This document shows positions 21,893 through 33,148 of a stretch of 64,000 nt of DNA, one piece after another. Where the stretch lies: NCBI GenBank assembly GCA_033032175.1, contig CM065323.1:1736001-1800000 (forward strand). Direction: 5' to 3'. How positions within the stretch are numbered: the stretch's first letter is position 1; every line of letters starts with the position of its first letter. The stretch is from Saturnia japonica. Lineage: Eukaryota; Arthropoda; Insecta; Lepidoptera; Saturniidae. The notes beneath the pieces are model-generated. The model was not told the DNA's origin. It made no database searches and was given only the letters and a program-made list of their open reading frames with translations. Position numbers and translations under genes: made by a program.

Positions 21893-24077
21893 AGGTAAGT
21901 GGTGTTACCTACTTTGTTACTCTTCGATCTACAGTTATCTTTACCGAGAGGTTTTAATCGTTGCATTCAAAATAGTATTTCTTTCACTTCGATATTCATG
22001 CGGGGACGCACCGTTATGTCATTAGTCATTACACAGTAATTTAAGCGAAACGATTGCTTACTTTTCGAGTTATAAATAAATGTTTAAAATTGTTAATAAA
22101 TAAGCATCTCATTAACACATGTTCGTCGTACTGAACGCGGACTGTTTTTAAAATTAATCGATCGTGATGAGTCATACGGCCAAGTATTCGATAATCGATA
22201 TTTCATTACACACTCAAATTTTACCAGATGAATGTGTAGCAAGTTAGCAACATCCGTCATCCACGCCATTGATACCATGGTCCGGTGACTGTAGGTCAGT
22301 GCCCTGTACGTGTACCCTACCTGTTCGATCCCCGTTCTCAGTCAAGCCGGTTTCTCTTACACAGTGGGCTATGAAAAAAATATGTCAGCTTTTCAAACTG
22401 ACATTGGCTAATAAATTGTTTTGATTTCTACGGTTATCGATAAACTCGGTTGAATATTATTATTATGTTTCGTTTAGTGGGACCTTATCTACCCATTACT
22501 CAAAAGTGCATTGACCTAGAATGTAATAATTACTCTTCTATATTAAAATACATGGACATTTTGGTTCGCTCTCTGTCATTAAAAATACGTAAAATGAAGG
22601 TTATGTTTCATTAATTACATTTAAAACTCGATTATGACGATCGATGTAATTAAACGAAGAAAAAAAATCAATAAATGGCTTTGAAATTTGAAATTTGTCT
22701 TTAAAGATTGCAGCAAGCAATACATTCAAAGTATATGGTCGCCATGTGGTTATAAAAAATATTAATTATCATGCATTGAATTATGAAAAGACTTGAGTTA
22801 CATGATGTTATAAGATCGCAGTTATTAATAATGATGTGTAGTCACTGATAATCATATAGTACCTTATGTAATCAGTGATAAGCAGAAGTCAAGGTTTTCG
22901 GTAAATATTTACATGTAGAATGAATCTTCAGCTGACGCGCCTTCCAAACAAGCCTTATCTGTTCTTGCGTAAAAGTCAAGTTGTTAACACGTGTGCTGAG
23001 GAGTTTAATGAACAATTATAATATGAACGGCAGATACAAAGTTTTAATAATGTATATCTTTTAATTTAATACTAGTTGTGCCACACAGTTCAACCAGTGT
23101 TACATTTATATGACTAACAACACTCTATCGCGCTGCGCTGCCAACGCAACCGTAAATCTTTAGAGCTTTCCAGAATCTTTGACTTCATTGTGTACAGTAG
23201 CAATTCTAGAGATTATTTCTATTAAAAAAACGAATTTTCATCTAAACTTTCATCCTCTTTCTATCTACCTTAGTTAGGGGTTGAATTTTCAAAAATCCTT
23301 TCTTAGTAATCAACTACAGAGTGGAAGGAATCCGCATGCAGATTTTGACGGCCTAATCCCGGTACTTTAGGCTGTGTATCTTCTACCTATTTTGTATGAA
23401 CGGGTTGCATATTTTTTGTCAATGGTCAATTACCACCTGGTATGCAAAAACTTGTAATTGATCGAGATACACCGGGCATGTTCTTCTTTAAACAATATTC
23501 AATCCACAACACCTGTCTATAGATAGTATAGAATTACATTGTACTAAGTGCTTTCCAGTTTCAAGGGCGGGCTATCCTGTCATTTTTTCCGGTGTGGCAA
23601 AGTTTGGAGGTTGTATTTTGGCTGTATGTTATAAAAAATACTCAATAGATTTCTTTACTGTTACAGCTTGTTTATAAATGTTATCACTCAATGTATGTAC
23701 CGGTTTCTTTCTTATATAATATGGTTTTATTAAAATCTAAGTATATAACTAAAATTATTATATTTTTATTGAAAATAAAAACGTAAAAGTATACCTATTT
23801 CATTTTACTTATTTAAAACTGGCCGGCAATTTGTCTTTTTGTCCGGGACGTGACCGCTAAAGCGGACGTAGCACTGAGACTAATCATATGGATTTTAATC
23901 AAATTTGTAATGCCAGCGTATCGACGCGACGCGACGTGGCCTCAAAACACACAACGAGTTTGCGCTTTTTGTGTAGGAAAGCATCGTGATGAAATATGAT
24001 TTCATCATGTTTTTTTTTAACTTTTTGTAAAGGTGCCTAATGTTATGTAACGCCGAGCGCCAAGATAGAGTAGCCCT
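21893..24077. other. AT-rich sequence, possible intron; no gene seen
   Basis: No exon with matched splice sites was recognised. A tRNA-like B box ('tgttcgatcccc', about 22322) hints at an eroded SINE near 22262-22370. 'gcgtatcgacgcgacgcgac' around 23917-23936 is a small CG-rich repeat, echoed near 30421. Confidence 0.4.
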
Positions 24078-24245
24078 CTAAGCCTAATTGGAAGACTGGC
24101 TCTGAAGTGGAGCTGCCGCAAAACACCGGATGACGACAATTTCAATTTGAGGGTGGTAGCTAGCTAGGCGGCCATTAGAAAAAGCCATACCACCATCACG
24201 ATGTTTTCCTTTACCGAAATGTCAGGGATTCGAACTCACGTCGAA
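24078..24245 (+). repeat. Repeat family F, copy 1
   Basis: Landmarks are 'gaagtggagctgccgcaaaa', 'ttgagggtggtagctagcta', 'ataccaccatcacgatg' and 'gggattcgaactcacgtcg'. A second, diverged copy follows at 24276 in the same orientation. Confidence 0.7.
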
Positions 24246-24275
24246 AATGATGATGTGGTTTAGGACGATTACACA

Positions 24276-24420
24276 CTAAGACTAAAGGTGGACTGGCTCC
24301 CAAGTGCAGCTGCGGGAACACACCTAAAGGCGCTTGGCTACAGATTTTCTACTTCAGATTATAGGCTGAAAAATGTCCTACCACCTTCACGACGTTTCCT
24401 TCCACCGAGAGCTCAGGATT
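24276..24420 (+). repeat. Repeat family F, copy 2 (tandem)
   Basis: 'caagtgcagctgcgggaaca', 'agattttctacttcaga', 'ctaccaccttcacgacgttt' and 'accgagagctcaggatt' match copy 1, copy 3 (32158) and the fragment at 57408. Confidence 0.7.
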
Positions 24421-24474
24421 ATTTTAGGATAAGACAAGTAAGAGATGTAGGGCACAGATAAATATCTTTGAAGG

Positions 24475-24620
24475 TTTCTCTCTACTTGGAGCCGTCGGAC
24501 TGGTGGAATACTTCTACCCTACAGAAGATCGAAGCCAAATAACCTTGTATTGTGTTTCTGCGGTGGCGGTAGTGGTTATACTCTTTTTTGCCACTGTTGT
24601 TATAAAAAAAGGAATTCGAA
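24475..24620 (+). repeat. Repeat family G, copy 2
   Basis: 'gactggtggaatacttctac', 'ctacagaagatcgaagccaa' and 'ataaccttgtattgtgtttc' match 7375-7560. The open frame at 24503-24706 is the repeat read through and not a gene. Confidence 0.7.
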
Positions 24621-25812
24621 CCTACATTGATCAGTGCGTTGACCACACACTACCATTTGACTCATCATCGCTACTAGCGTGTGTGCTTCAATATGGCATT
24701 TACTAATGCTTGAGTTTAGTATTGGGTACTATGATGATTTCACTGAATGGTTGCTTTCAATTTTATTATTATTATTTAAAAAAAAAACAGGTTTTCACAT
24801 TTGTAAAGAGCGGATTTTGTAAATACAACAACGATATGTCATTTTATGTTCCATCGCAAAGAAACATTGAATGAGCTTAAGGTAATATGGAATGCCTTCG
24901 CCATCGTGCCTTAGCTATTTGTAATCATAAAATGTTTCCTGTGCTACAAATTTTATCAAGATCTTATCAAGATTTGGCGCCGCAAAAAGCACTTGCCATT
25001 GTCAATGATTTTAAGCCTTCGTAGTATTTTGTAATATTCAAAGTGGGTCCAACAAGATGACGGCTTCCTCGTTAGAAATATGTAGGGAGTTTTTGTGACA
25101 TCTCAAAATGCATGTTTCCAGTTTATATTTGTAATCCACTTGACGTATGCACAATAGGGTTAAAGGACCTAATTTAAATACTTAAAATAAAAACGACATG
25201 GTAGTTCAAGATCCCGCCAAAAAAACCTTTTTATAACTTCAATAATATAATAATTTCACTTTAATGAGTTAAGACTTGTTAATTAATTTGTATCAAAATA
25301 ATAGTGGACTTTGGTTTAGTAATATGAGATATCCAGTTGTTGTTCACCAAAAAAATAGATATACATACTTATTATTATGAAATATGACACTGAAACTTGA
25401 AACAAATGTAATTTTTGTTTACGTAAACAAGGTTAACTGTGTTATGCATTGCTTTGCACGTCGAAATAGTTTTTTTTAGAAATGAGGCGTTAGTCGTGTG
25501 GTCGCAACCGTCAGCTCAAAGGGGAGATTATAAGTATACTACGTAACTAACGTTAAGATTTCTCACTAGATTAAATGAAAATGTTTATTATATAAATCAG
25601 GCGTTTACCACGAGTAGGTACTAAGAATTAAGAAATGATTTTTTTAAAAGATGCCTGGATGTTATCTATACAAATAAATAAAATTGAAATTTTAATTATA
25701 AACCGGGCAACTTTTATAACAATATAAACTGTTCACATCAATGTATTAATTTATTATGAAGTAATAACAACATCCAATATGAAGAAAATCGTAATTTTAA
25801 TTACAAGACAAT
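24621..25812. other. AT-rich spacer, nothing recognised
   Basis: No coding frame or repeat partner was recognised. Confidence 0.45.
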
Positions 25813-26040
25813 AAAAAAAAACCACCTTTAATGAGTTTGAGGAGTTTCATGATGTATCTTCGAATTCGAAGGTCCAATGCAAATAAAATTAAAAAGGGGA
25901 ATCACCTTTGAGGTTCCTTTCAAACGAAAAATGAATTATCGAAATCGGTTCATAAACAAAGAAGTTATGGCTGAAAATCCATAAAAAAACATTCGAATTG
26001 ATTAACCGCCTCCTTTTTTTTAAGTTTTTAAAAATAAATA
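25813..26040 (-). repeat. Repeat family E, copy 2
   Basis: Same block order as 20172-20412 ('gatgtatcttcgaattcgaa', 'ccaatgcaaataaaattaaa', 'acaaagaagttatggctgaa'). The minus open frame at 25889-26137 is the read-through of this family. Confidence 0.75.
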
Positions 26041-26484
26041 CGAAGTTGATCATATTTTTAAAACGGCTCTTCTGAAATCCATGGCTAAATAATGAGATAG
26101 TTATACTGTTAATCGGATTGGGTATCATTATATACATATCATAGATTTATTATATACATCTATGATACGTATATTATGTACCTAATATTATTCAGTTGTT
26201 AGAATGGAGTTTCCCCGTATTTGGTAACTTGAGCGACCTACGCATCTTACTCAACTCAATTCTAATTCAAATTGTTCGAATTAAGACAAAGTTTGCTTTT
26301 GATTAAACTTTAATCAAGTTTAAGTTAGTTGTTACAGTATATAAGAAGTACGCATGTGTTGAAGTCATTAAATTATATTTACTTTACCAAAAAATGAACC
26401 TACTATATAAAAAAAAAAACAATTAGTCTTAATTAACTAAGTGACTTCTTTTACTAATTCTACTTATAGACATTGCACCTTTCA

Positions 26485-26800
26485 AATCATCTTCATCATG
26501 TCACAACGACCGGTCCTGCGCATCTCGTTATCCATGGGGTTCACGCAATTTTTACTTTCTTAGGTTCATTTAGTGGCGGGGCTGCCTCCAGTGCGTCTTC
26601 CGGTAAGTGGCCATCATTCAAGAACTCTTTGGCACCATCGGCCATTCGTTCTACGAGGTATGTGCCCCGTCCACTCCCACTTAAGCCTATCAATTCTCAG
26701 GGACAAATCGGTGACTTTGTTTCTTCTGCCGATCTAATTTCAGATTCCATCTCGCAAAAAAATCCGAGCATAGCCTTCTTCATTGCCCCTTGAGTCACCT
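26485..26800 (-). pseudogene. RTE/Jockey-type LINE pol C-terminus, broken
   Basis: On the minus strand the broken frames read RRNKVTDLSLRIDRLKWEWT, GHIPRRTNGRWCQRVLEWWP and LTGRRTGGSPATK. This is the conserved tail of LINE pol proteins that ends in RTDGRW..RVLEWRP..G.RS.GRP..RW. Stops and frameshifts interrupt it at least three times. The plus-strand open frame at 26473-26793 is its shadow. The same tail, also broken, occurs at 47278-47640 on the plus strand. Confidence 0.75.
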
Positions 26801-26867
26801 GAAGCTTTCCATTGAGGCCCATAGTTAGCGACCACTTTCAAATCTCAAAATCTTACGCCCTGATATA

Positions 26868-27180
26868 AACGGGCGTAGCCAGGTTTTTCGATGGGCAAGG
26901 GAAGGGCAAGGGAAAACAAATGTATTTTTTTTATTACTTGGATGACAAAATCATTTACTTTTCCTTTCAGGAGCACTCCGACCGAGCGTCTGCCAACACC
27001 CTGTTAAGGGGGGTACCTGCCTGTACCTGACTACACCCATGATCATATATCTTTTTGAGGCAAACTTTACTGGGTTCTGCCTTTTCAGCCCGTTTTAGAT
27101 TTGAATTCTGTTGGCCCCGTACAGTTGAGTTACTAAAGATGGTATCCCTACACCGAACTCTGTCGGCCACACCCTTATTT
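26868..27180. other. Unassigned repeat-like sequence
   Basis: 'gggcgtagccaggtttttcg' followed by G/A-rich purine runs looks like the edge of an old element. No partner exists in the window. The minus open frame at 26967-27170 is unsupported. Confidence 0.3.
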
Positions 27181-27187
27181 AAATACT

Positions 27188-27672
27188 AGCTGTGCCCGTG
27201 GCTTCGCTCACGTGGACTACAGAATGCCCGCGCGAATCTTACTCCCCCGCTCCCGGCTATTTTAAAGCCAAAAATGCTTATTGTGGGTGTTTCTTAGAAG
27301 ATAGATGTATACTCTGCCGGATGTTTTTGCAGGTCTTTTTAATGCCACTGATTATGTCGTAAATTAAATTGCTATATATCTCTTATGGTTTACTCAGCAT
27401 AAGCGATTTAAGCGCCCGAATTGATTCACCATGACCAGTTTTCTTTTATTTGTGTAAAATAAAAGTAGCCTAAGTATGATCGGCTATCTATCAGTGAAAG
27501 TCCCGTCAAAATCGGTCCAACCGTTTCGGAGATTACCGGAACAAATAGACGAAAAGACAAAAAAAATTAAAATGGGCTTTTTGTTATAGGTAATCGTACT
27601 TTCATATGCATTTAGTAAAAAAATGTTATTTGACATTACAAACAGACACTTCAATTTTATTAATTGTATAGA
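27188..27672 (+). repeat. Repeat family C, copy 2 (apparently full length)
   Basis: It starts 'tagctgtgcccgtggcttcg', runs through 'cgctcccggctattttaaag' and 'agaagatagatgtatactct', the shared 'cccgaattgattcaccatga' block and the RTE-like 'cggtccaaccgtttcggaga' core. It ends 'caattttattaattgtatag'. About 485 bp, the most complete copy here. Confidence 0.82.
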
Positions 27673-29124
27673 TTGTTTATTTTGTACCCTATTTTAACGT
27701 GATGGAGGATTTAAAAACTCAACCACGAGAGAACAAATAAAGTATTCTGTTGACACAAGCCACCTGCGGTCTGTGAGCACGCTAGTGTTCACAGCGTTAC
27801 CTGTGTTGCCATATGCATCCTTTTATCTGTAATGTCTCGATTTTCAATGATATTATTAACAAGACTAAGGCGCCAACGCGACGTGGACTTATTTCTAATA
27901 CCATTAAGAAAGTCGCATTTAGGCGCTTTATGAAAAAAATATAGGAATAAATATTGACGATGTGCGCGCAAATTACTATGAAAAGTTTACACTATAAAGT
28001 TGCTTGCTAAATCTCATGTTTTATTGTAGTGAAGATAGTCACAGTCGATGATATGCATCGCACAACACACACATAACAAAGTCCACGCATTTATATACCC
28101 TAGTATTTATACAAAATCACACCTATTGTTACAAAATTATGTGGTCGCAGACGGTACGTGATACTTAAGCCTAAAACAGAATTTGTATTGAATTGCGGTT
28201 ACTAGTTACACCAATAAGCGCATGTTATCAGATTTTCTACTTGAGGATGTCACTCAAGTTCACAACCTTCACCATGGTGTGGAAACGTTACGGTTTTTTT
28301 CTTCGTTAAATATTTACTTATTATATATATATATTATAATTATTGTGATTTGTATGATACGAACCCAGTTTAAAAGACGCTGTTGCCAAACAGACGATTA
28401 CTAAACCATTACACGTCATTATATCATTAGCAATGTATGTCTGTATTATATACATATAATTATATATTCTTATGTGCATAGTCACGTATTCGTTAATCAT
28501 TTGCCTTTCGCTTTGAAGGTTATTTAAAATCTGTTCTCAATTCGAGCAACAATAAGTGGACAAACACAAAACATTTTTTATTAATCTGTTAATCTGTGGT
28601 ATTTATAATATAGATATTGTAAAAAGTACCATAGATTGTTGCGTACGAATATACATACATTTGTTTAAGTTACTTTATTATGTTTACGTTAAAATAGTCT
28701 GGGACATCTGGCAATACTAAACTTCATGTATTTTTTATACTATTGAACACATGTGAGTTGACTGTTGAATTCTTTTTAAATTGGTATCAGAAAGCGAACG
28801 TTTCATTGGTTCTTTATTAATTTTCACGCGTAATGAAACCAACGAAGCGATACTGATATAATTAAGTGATAATTAGTGTCAGTGGTCTCTAATATTCCCC
28901 CGAGCTGTTAGTTCTAGCTTATATTATTATAATGTTTGTTTATAGGAGATAACCTCAAGAAAAACTTTAAAAAATCTTTCACTGACAGATAGCTACGTTT
29001 TCACCGAGTAGCATAGATTTCATATTGTAATTATCGTGAACGAGCAAGTAATATGTATAGGTATAATGCGATAAAATTAGTTCTGACTCCTAGGCAATGA
29101 TTTTTTATAAGTAGATACGACATC
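27673..29124. other. AT-rich spacer, nothing recognised
   Basis: Around 28225-28300 there may be a faint family F remnant ('gattttctacttgaggatg'). No coding signal. Confidence 0.4.
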
Positions 29125-29262
29125 GGCGTGAGCGAGAAGAGATTTTTGTCCTTTTTTGACAACAGAGTTTCCGCCTTACGCTGTTATTTCCTATCTTTTT
29201 TGTCTCAACATGCTGATAATAAAATGTGTACCGTGTTCAAATTGCTTTAAGTGAGAGTATAA
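29125..29262 (+). repeat. Repeat family J, copy 1
   Basis: 'ggcgtgagcgagaagagatt', 'tccttttttgacaacagag', 'caacatgctgataataaaat' and 'ttcaaattgct' recur at 45341-45475 in the same orientation. Confidence 0.65.
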
Positions 29263-30839
29263 CACGTCTATTATTTATAATACGTCATTGCTAGGTCTAG
29301 GTGCAAATGTTTATTAGCACAGACTTTGACATCATAATATATTTCCGTATACATCGAATGACGAATATTGTTAGTAAATTTAGCCTATGTTAGTGAGGAC
29401 ACGCAGCATATTGTACAAATACATACATACACAAGTAAAATACACTGATACAAGACTCATCGGAGAGTCTTGTTTTTTACGAATTGTCGTGTAAAAATCG
29501 TCAGCACTCGATTCAGCAAACACCCTCGAAGCGCTATAGTTGCTGAGCCAGAGTCAATAATAATACTCTGAAGATATTGTCGTATTATATTATTATTATA
29601 TATTCTTTATTGCACAAAAAAGTACAAATGGAGGACTTAATGCTAAAAACCATCCTCTACCAGTCTTCCAGGGGAACAAGAGAAAGGTACATACATACAT
29701 GCAAGGTGTGCATAATATTTAGTAAAAAAAAAGAAAAAAAATCTAGCCAATATTCAATTGCTCCAAATAAAACCAGCCAGGTATATGAGGTGTAGAGATA
29801 CCGTATCGTTATAGGAACTACATAGTAACTAACTATATATGTCTATCTATACAAATAAAAATGAAATTCTGTTCGTTGGTAAGCGCATCACTTGAAAACG
29901 AATCCACTGATTTCGTTAATTTTTAATTTAAAATTTTCATAATAGGCCGAATTAGTTTTTTATGGTAAGAAAAATTGGAAAAATTTCGCGAAAAATGAAC
30001 AAATTCGGGAAATTTTGAACATCCTTTTTTCTATTGGATTTTCGTATGAACTCTTTGACAATAATAAACCACGATTCAAAGGAATTAAGGGCGTACTTAA
30101 TTCGTTTGTTTGTTTTGTTTATGGTTATGGAAAAATTATCAGGAAATAACGGGATAGGTGTCGCTTTGGTCGAGTTTGTAGCATAGTTCTGTCCTTTTCT
30201 TGTAGCGTCGCGGCGTGTCATGTGTTAAAGGTATGCTTCCGCCTTAATTGACTATTTGTAATGGTTAATCAATCTCTACTGAGCTAGATAGATTCGAATG
30301 AATTAGAAAAAATAATTACAAATCAAGTTTAGACATGCTTTCGAATCGCAAACCAAACCGATTTTAGAAAATAGTGTAAATAAGACAGCGATCCGAAAAT
30401 AACGTATATCCACTGAACTGAGACGCGACGCGACGCGCTTGCCGCCTAGAGAGACACGGTGGGCTATTTTGAAAACAGGATGCGGGCGACATCTATGACG
30501 TTTTTTTGTTGTAATAAGATATTGCATTCGGCCGCTTATGATGCTTGTACTTAATTACAATTTATGAACATATTTATAGGAGGTAAGTAATCTTCGATAG
30601 TATTGTTACATACATAAATCACGCTTCTTTCAAGACGGGGTAGGCAGAGACCACGTCTTTCCACTTGCTACGAGGCGCAAGTTGGTAATATGCGATAGTA
30701 CTGGTCGAATATACAAAAATACGATAATTTCGCGGTTGGTGGTACGATAACTGGCGCGCTTTAGGTTGTGAACCCTGGGGATTCCTTGATTGCGTCCAGT
30801 TGACGGGCGAACTTACAGCGAGTGCACGTATTTAGAAAA
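29263..30839. other. Mostly unassigned AT-rich sequence
   Basis: A fragment at about 29838-29945 ('tatacaaataaaaatgaaat', 'ctgttcgttggtaagcgc') resembles the start of a common RTE-type repeat. 'gacgcgacgcgacgcgc' around 30422-30438 is a small CG-rich repeat. The open frames at 29952-30527 have no support. Confidence 0.35.
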
Positions 30840-30965
30840 ATGGAGCGACAAAGCTACGATACAGATATCTTGATAGATGAAATAGAATTAAAATCGGCAA
30901 TAAGGGACATGGCCTCTTTTGCATACGGGAATAGAACTAAACCGAAGAACACGGGAAGAACCTAG
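30840..30965 (+). pseudogene. MADF-domain N-terminus, truncated
   Basis: An ATG at 30840 opens a 41-codon frame reading MERQSYDTDILIDEIELKSA followed by IRDMASFAYGNRTKPKN and an early stop. The pattern D-T-x-x-L-I-D-E-I-E...I-x-D...Y-x-N-R is the first half of a MADF (Myb/SANT-like) domain. The usual Trp of IWD is Arg here. Such proteins are encoded by PIF/Harbinger transposons and by host regulators. The second MADF start at 33080 and the duplicated sequence around them favour a transposon relic. The rest of the domain is missing. Confidence 0.5.
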
Positions 30966-31106
30966 AACTAGTTTTAATATTTTCAAATAAAGATGATTCT
31001 GAAAAAAAAGGGAATTCTTGAGTAGTTTTCTCATGCTGTCTAAATTTGGATAAAAAGTTACAAACATACTTAGACACATTTCTATCGTAATAAATTTGAT
31101 GTACAT

Positions 31107-31883
31107 AAGTACTTTCTACTCTCCTTTCATTTTCGTCCTTTCCAGCGACAGTAAGCTAACCACAACTCGACCGATTCGTTCAACTTCTTTTAAATACTGG
31201 CTGAATCTATCCTCGAAAACTCACCCGTAAAACTCTCTTTCTGGACGAGACGTACGTGCGTCTAAACGCGAGATGATTCGCAGAGAAGGTGCTCCTTCTG
31301 GACAGAACCTTACCAACAACAAATAAAAACACGTAGGTAGGTACTATAAGTCTGTGTCGCAGCGAACGGCGGCCATCTCCTAATGACCTAGTGTCTGCGT
31401 TTCCCAGAAAACACATAAAACAACAATAAATTTAATTTTTTTTTTGTTGTTTATCTAAATAAACATTTGTAGCGTCACGTCTCGTGTAGAATGTTAAACT
31501 AAACTGTTCATATGCATTTCTGGTGTATTTGTGTGTTTATGTGAAAGAGAGATTGTAACTGTATATATTAATAAGTAATACACCAACGTGTATTGAGAGA
31601 TAAAGTGAGATTAGAATTTAATTTGTCCCGTCTTTTATAGAAATGAAAGGCCTTTAGGTATAATTGTTAGGTTCTACGTTAAGATTCCAAAGAATATTTG
31701 TAGGATAGAAGGTTCTAGAGCCATTTAAATTGAGTTTTACTATAAAACTAAAAAGATAATATTGATAAACCCAATCGAGTTTCTTGACTATTTCAATTTT
31801 TGTTTACTATACAATAATCCCTATAACACGGCACTCTTAAGGTAGGACCGCACCAGAGCGGTGCTGCGCGTCAAAATATACTT
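31107..31883 (+). repeat. Long direct repeat, copy 1 (DNA-transposon derived)
   Basis: It shares block order with 33147-34005, including 'gacagtaagctaaccac', 'gatgattcgcagaga', 'ccttctggacagaacctt', 'agattgtaactgtatat', 'ttgtcccgtcttttatagaa' and the end 'ggtaggaccgc..cgcgtcaaaatat'. The two copies differ by many small insertions. No intact gene lies inside; the open frame at 31207-31416 is incidental. Confidence 0.7.
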
Positions 31884-31978
31884 TGTATAATTTTGTATGG
31901 GGCATACATTAGAGCAGCACTGCACTGCGCGTCGCCGCATATTTACCTCCAAAAGAATATTTTGACGCGCAGCGCTGC
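31858..31978. repeat. Snap-back inverted repeat at the end of direct repeat 1
   Basis: The arms 31858-31879 and 31957-31978 are inverted copies (20/22), centred on 'gctgcgcgtcaaaatat'. They look like the two termini of a short MITE of the family that also ends direct repeat 2. Confidence 0.6.
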
Positions 31979-31980
31979 TA

Positions 31981-32970
31981 CACAGTGTTAAAGGAGAATG
32001 CCCACCATCCATAGACAAGGTAAACTTTTGTAAGAAAAATATATCGACATAATAATATACAATTTTCCTATTCAATTGTCAGATGTCACGTTTTAGTTTT
32101 CTTTTTTTGTCATCATATGTCAGTTTAGCGTTGTAGCCACAATCTCACCTGATCTTAAGTGTCGATGTGACCCAAGATGATAGCACGTTGAGCCCAGTGA
32201 AAACTTTCAAGTTCAGCTGCCGGAACACAACAGTTGGTGTTTGGAGACAGATTTTCAACTTGAGGGTAGTAGCTATCCAGGCGGGAATGAGCAAAAACCC
32301 TACCACCATACTATGGTTTCATCATGAGGTTTTCCTTCAGCGACAGCTCAGGGTCAAGCTCAAATAATTGCAAGGTTTCGAACACGTCGGTCGACGCGTT
32401 GTCCGTACACGCTACAAACTGAGCCATCAATGCTTCAAGTAATAAAAAAGCATACAGTTTTTATTTACTAATTTTAATGCAACTCTTATGTAAATCGATA
32501 TTTTCTATTGTGTATTGCAACCACGAAACCATTTTGACAGTCAAGCTAGCAGTCTGCCAATTCAGTATTCACTCACACTCGCGATGTCATGACGTAATAT
32601 CCCCTAAGTATAACCTAGTCTGTGTTGTGTAAGCACAGAACATTCCCGGGGGGTGTAACAATCTGTACTCTGTCAGTCCCTTACGGATTATGGTATCATT
32701 AGAGATGTTCTTTCACTAATAAAGTAATTAAACAATAAAATATAATAGTAATATAGTTTATTTAAGTTTTGTAATGTAAATAGTGGTAGGTATTTACTTT
32801 ATAATAAATAAAAACTGATTTATCATAAAAACCGCAACTTTTTTCTAAACCAACTCCTTAGCCAATTGAATAGATAAATTGTTTATTATTATGCCCATAC
32901 ATTTTTACATAACGTGTTCATCTTTTGTCAAAATATCTATGAACAGTGGGCATTCTCCTTTAACACTGTG
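31981..32970. mobile_element. Candidate TIR element bounded by a perfect 25-bp inverted repeat
   Basis: 31981-32005 and 32946-32970 are perfect inverted copies ('cattctcctttaacactgtg' core). Both are followed on the outside by GC-rich 'gcagcgc'-type sequence. About 990 bp with no transposase inside; a family F copy is nested at 32158. It may be one non-autonomous element or two ends of a broken larger one. Confidence 0.5.
32158..32358 (+). repeat. Repeat family F, copy 3
   Basis: 'caagttcagctgccggaaca', 'ttcaacttgagggtagtagc', 'ctaccaccatactatgg' and 'tcatgaggttttccttcagc' match the other F copies. The open frame at 32167-32367 is the repeat itself. Confidence 0.65.
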
Positions 32971-33079
32971 GGACGCTTAGTGCAGCGCCGCTCTGATGCG
33001 ACACGGCAAGCGGCGCGGCGCGGCGCGGTCCGTCAGTCTGCATACTGCTTTCGGCGGAAAAGCACGCCTATTTTCGAAA

Positions 33080-33148
33080 ATGGAAATTGACGAAGAAAAA
33101 TTAACTAATACTGTTAGTACTTATCGAGAGCTGTTCGATCTCATACAC
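33080..33148 (+). pseudogene. MADF-domain start, interrupted after 23 codons
   Basis: ATG at 33080 reads MEIDEEKLTNTVSTYRELFD then LIH, the beginning of a MADF domain. After 33148 the frame runs into the direct-repeat sequence and homology stops. Upstream lies a CG-rich stretch of repeated 'ggcgc' units (33009-33027) and 'gcacgcctattttcgaaa', similar to the leader before the MADF ATG at 30840. The fragment belongs to a Harbinger-like relic rather than to a host gene. Confidence 0.5.

Noticed and set aside
25889..26137. Open frame similar to those at 37603-37863 and 46332-46580 (shared FVYEPI-type peptide)
   Set aside because: The similarity is simply family E read on one strand. Copies 1, 4 and 6 do not keep the frame open, so it is not a protein family.
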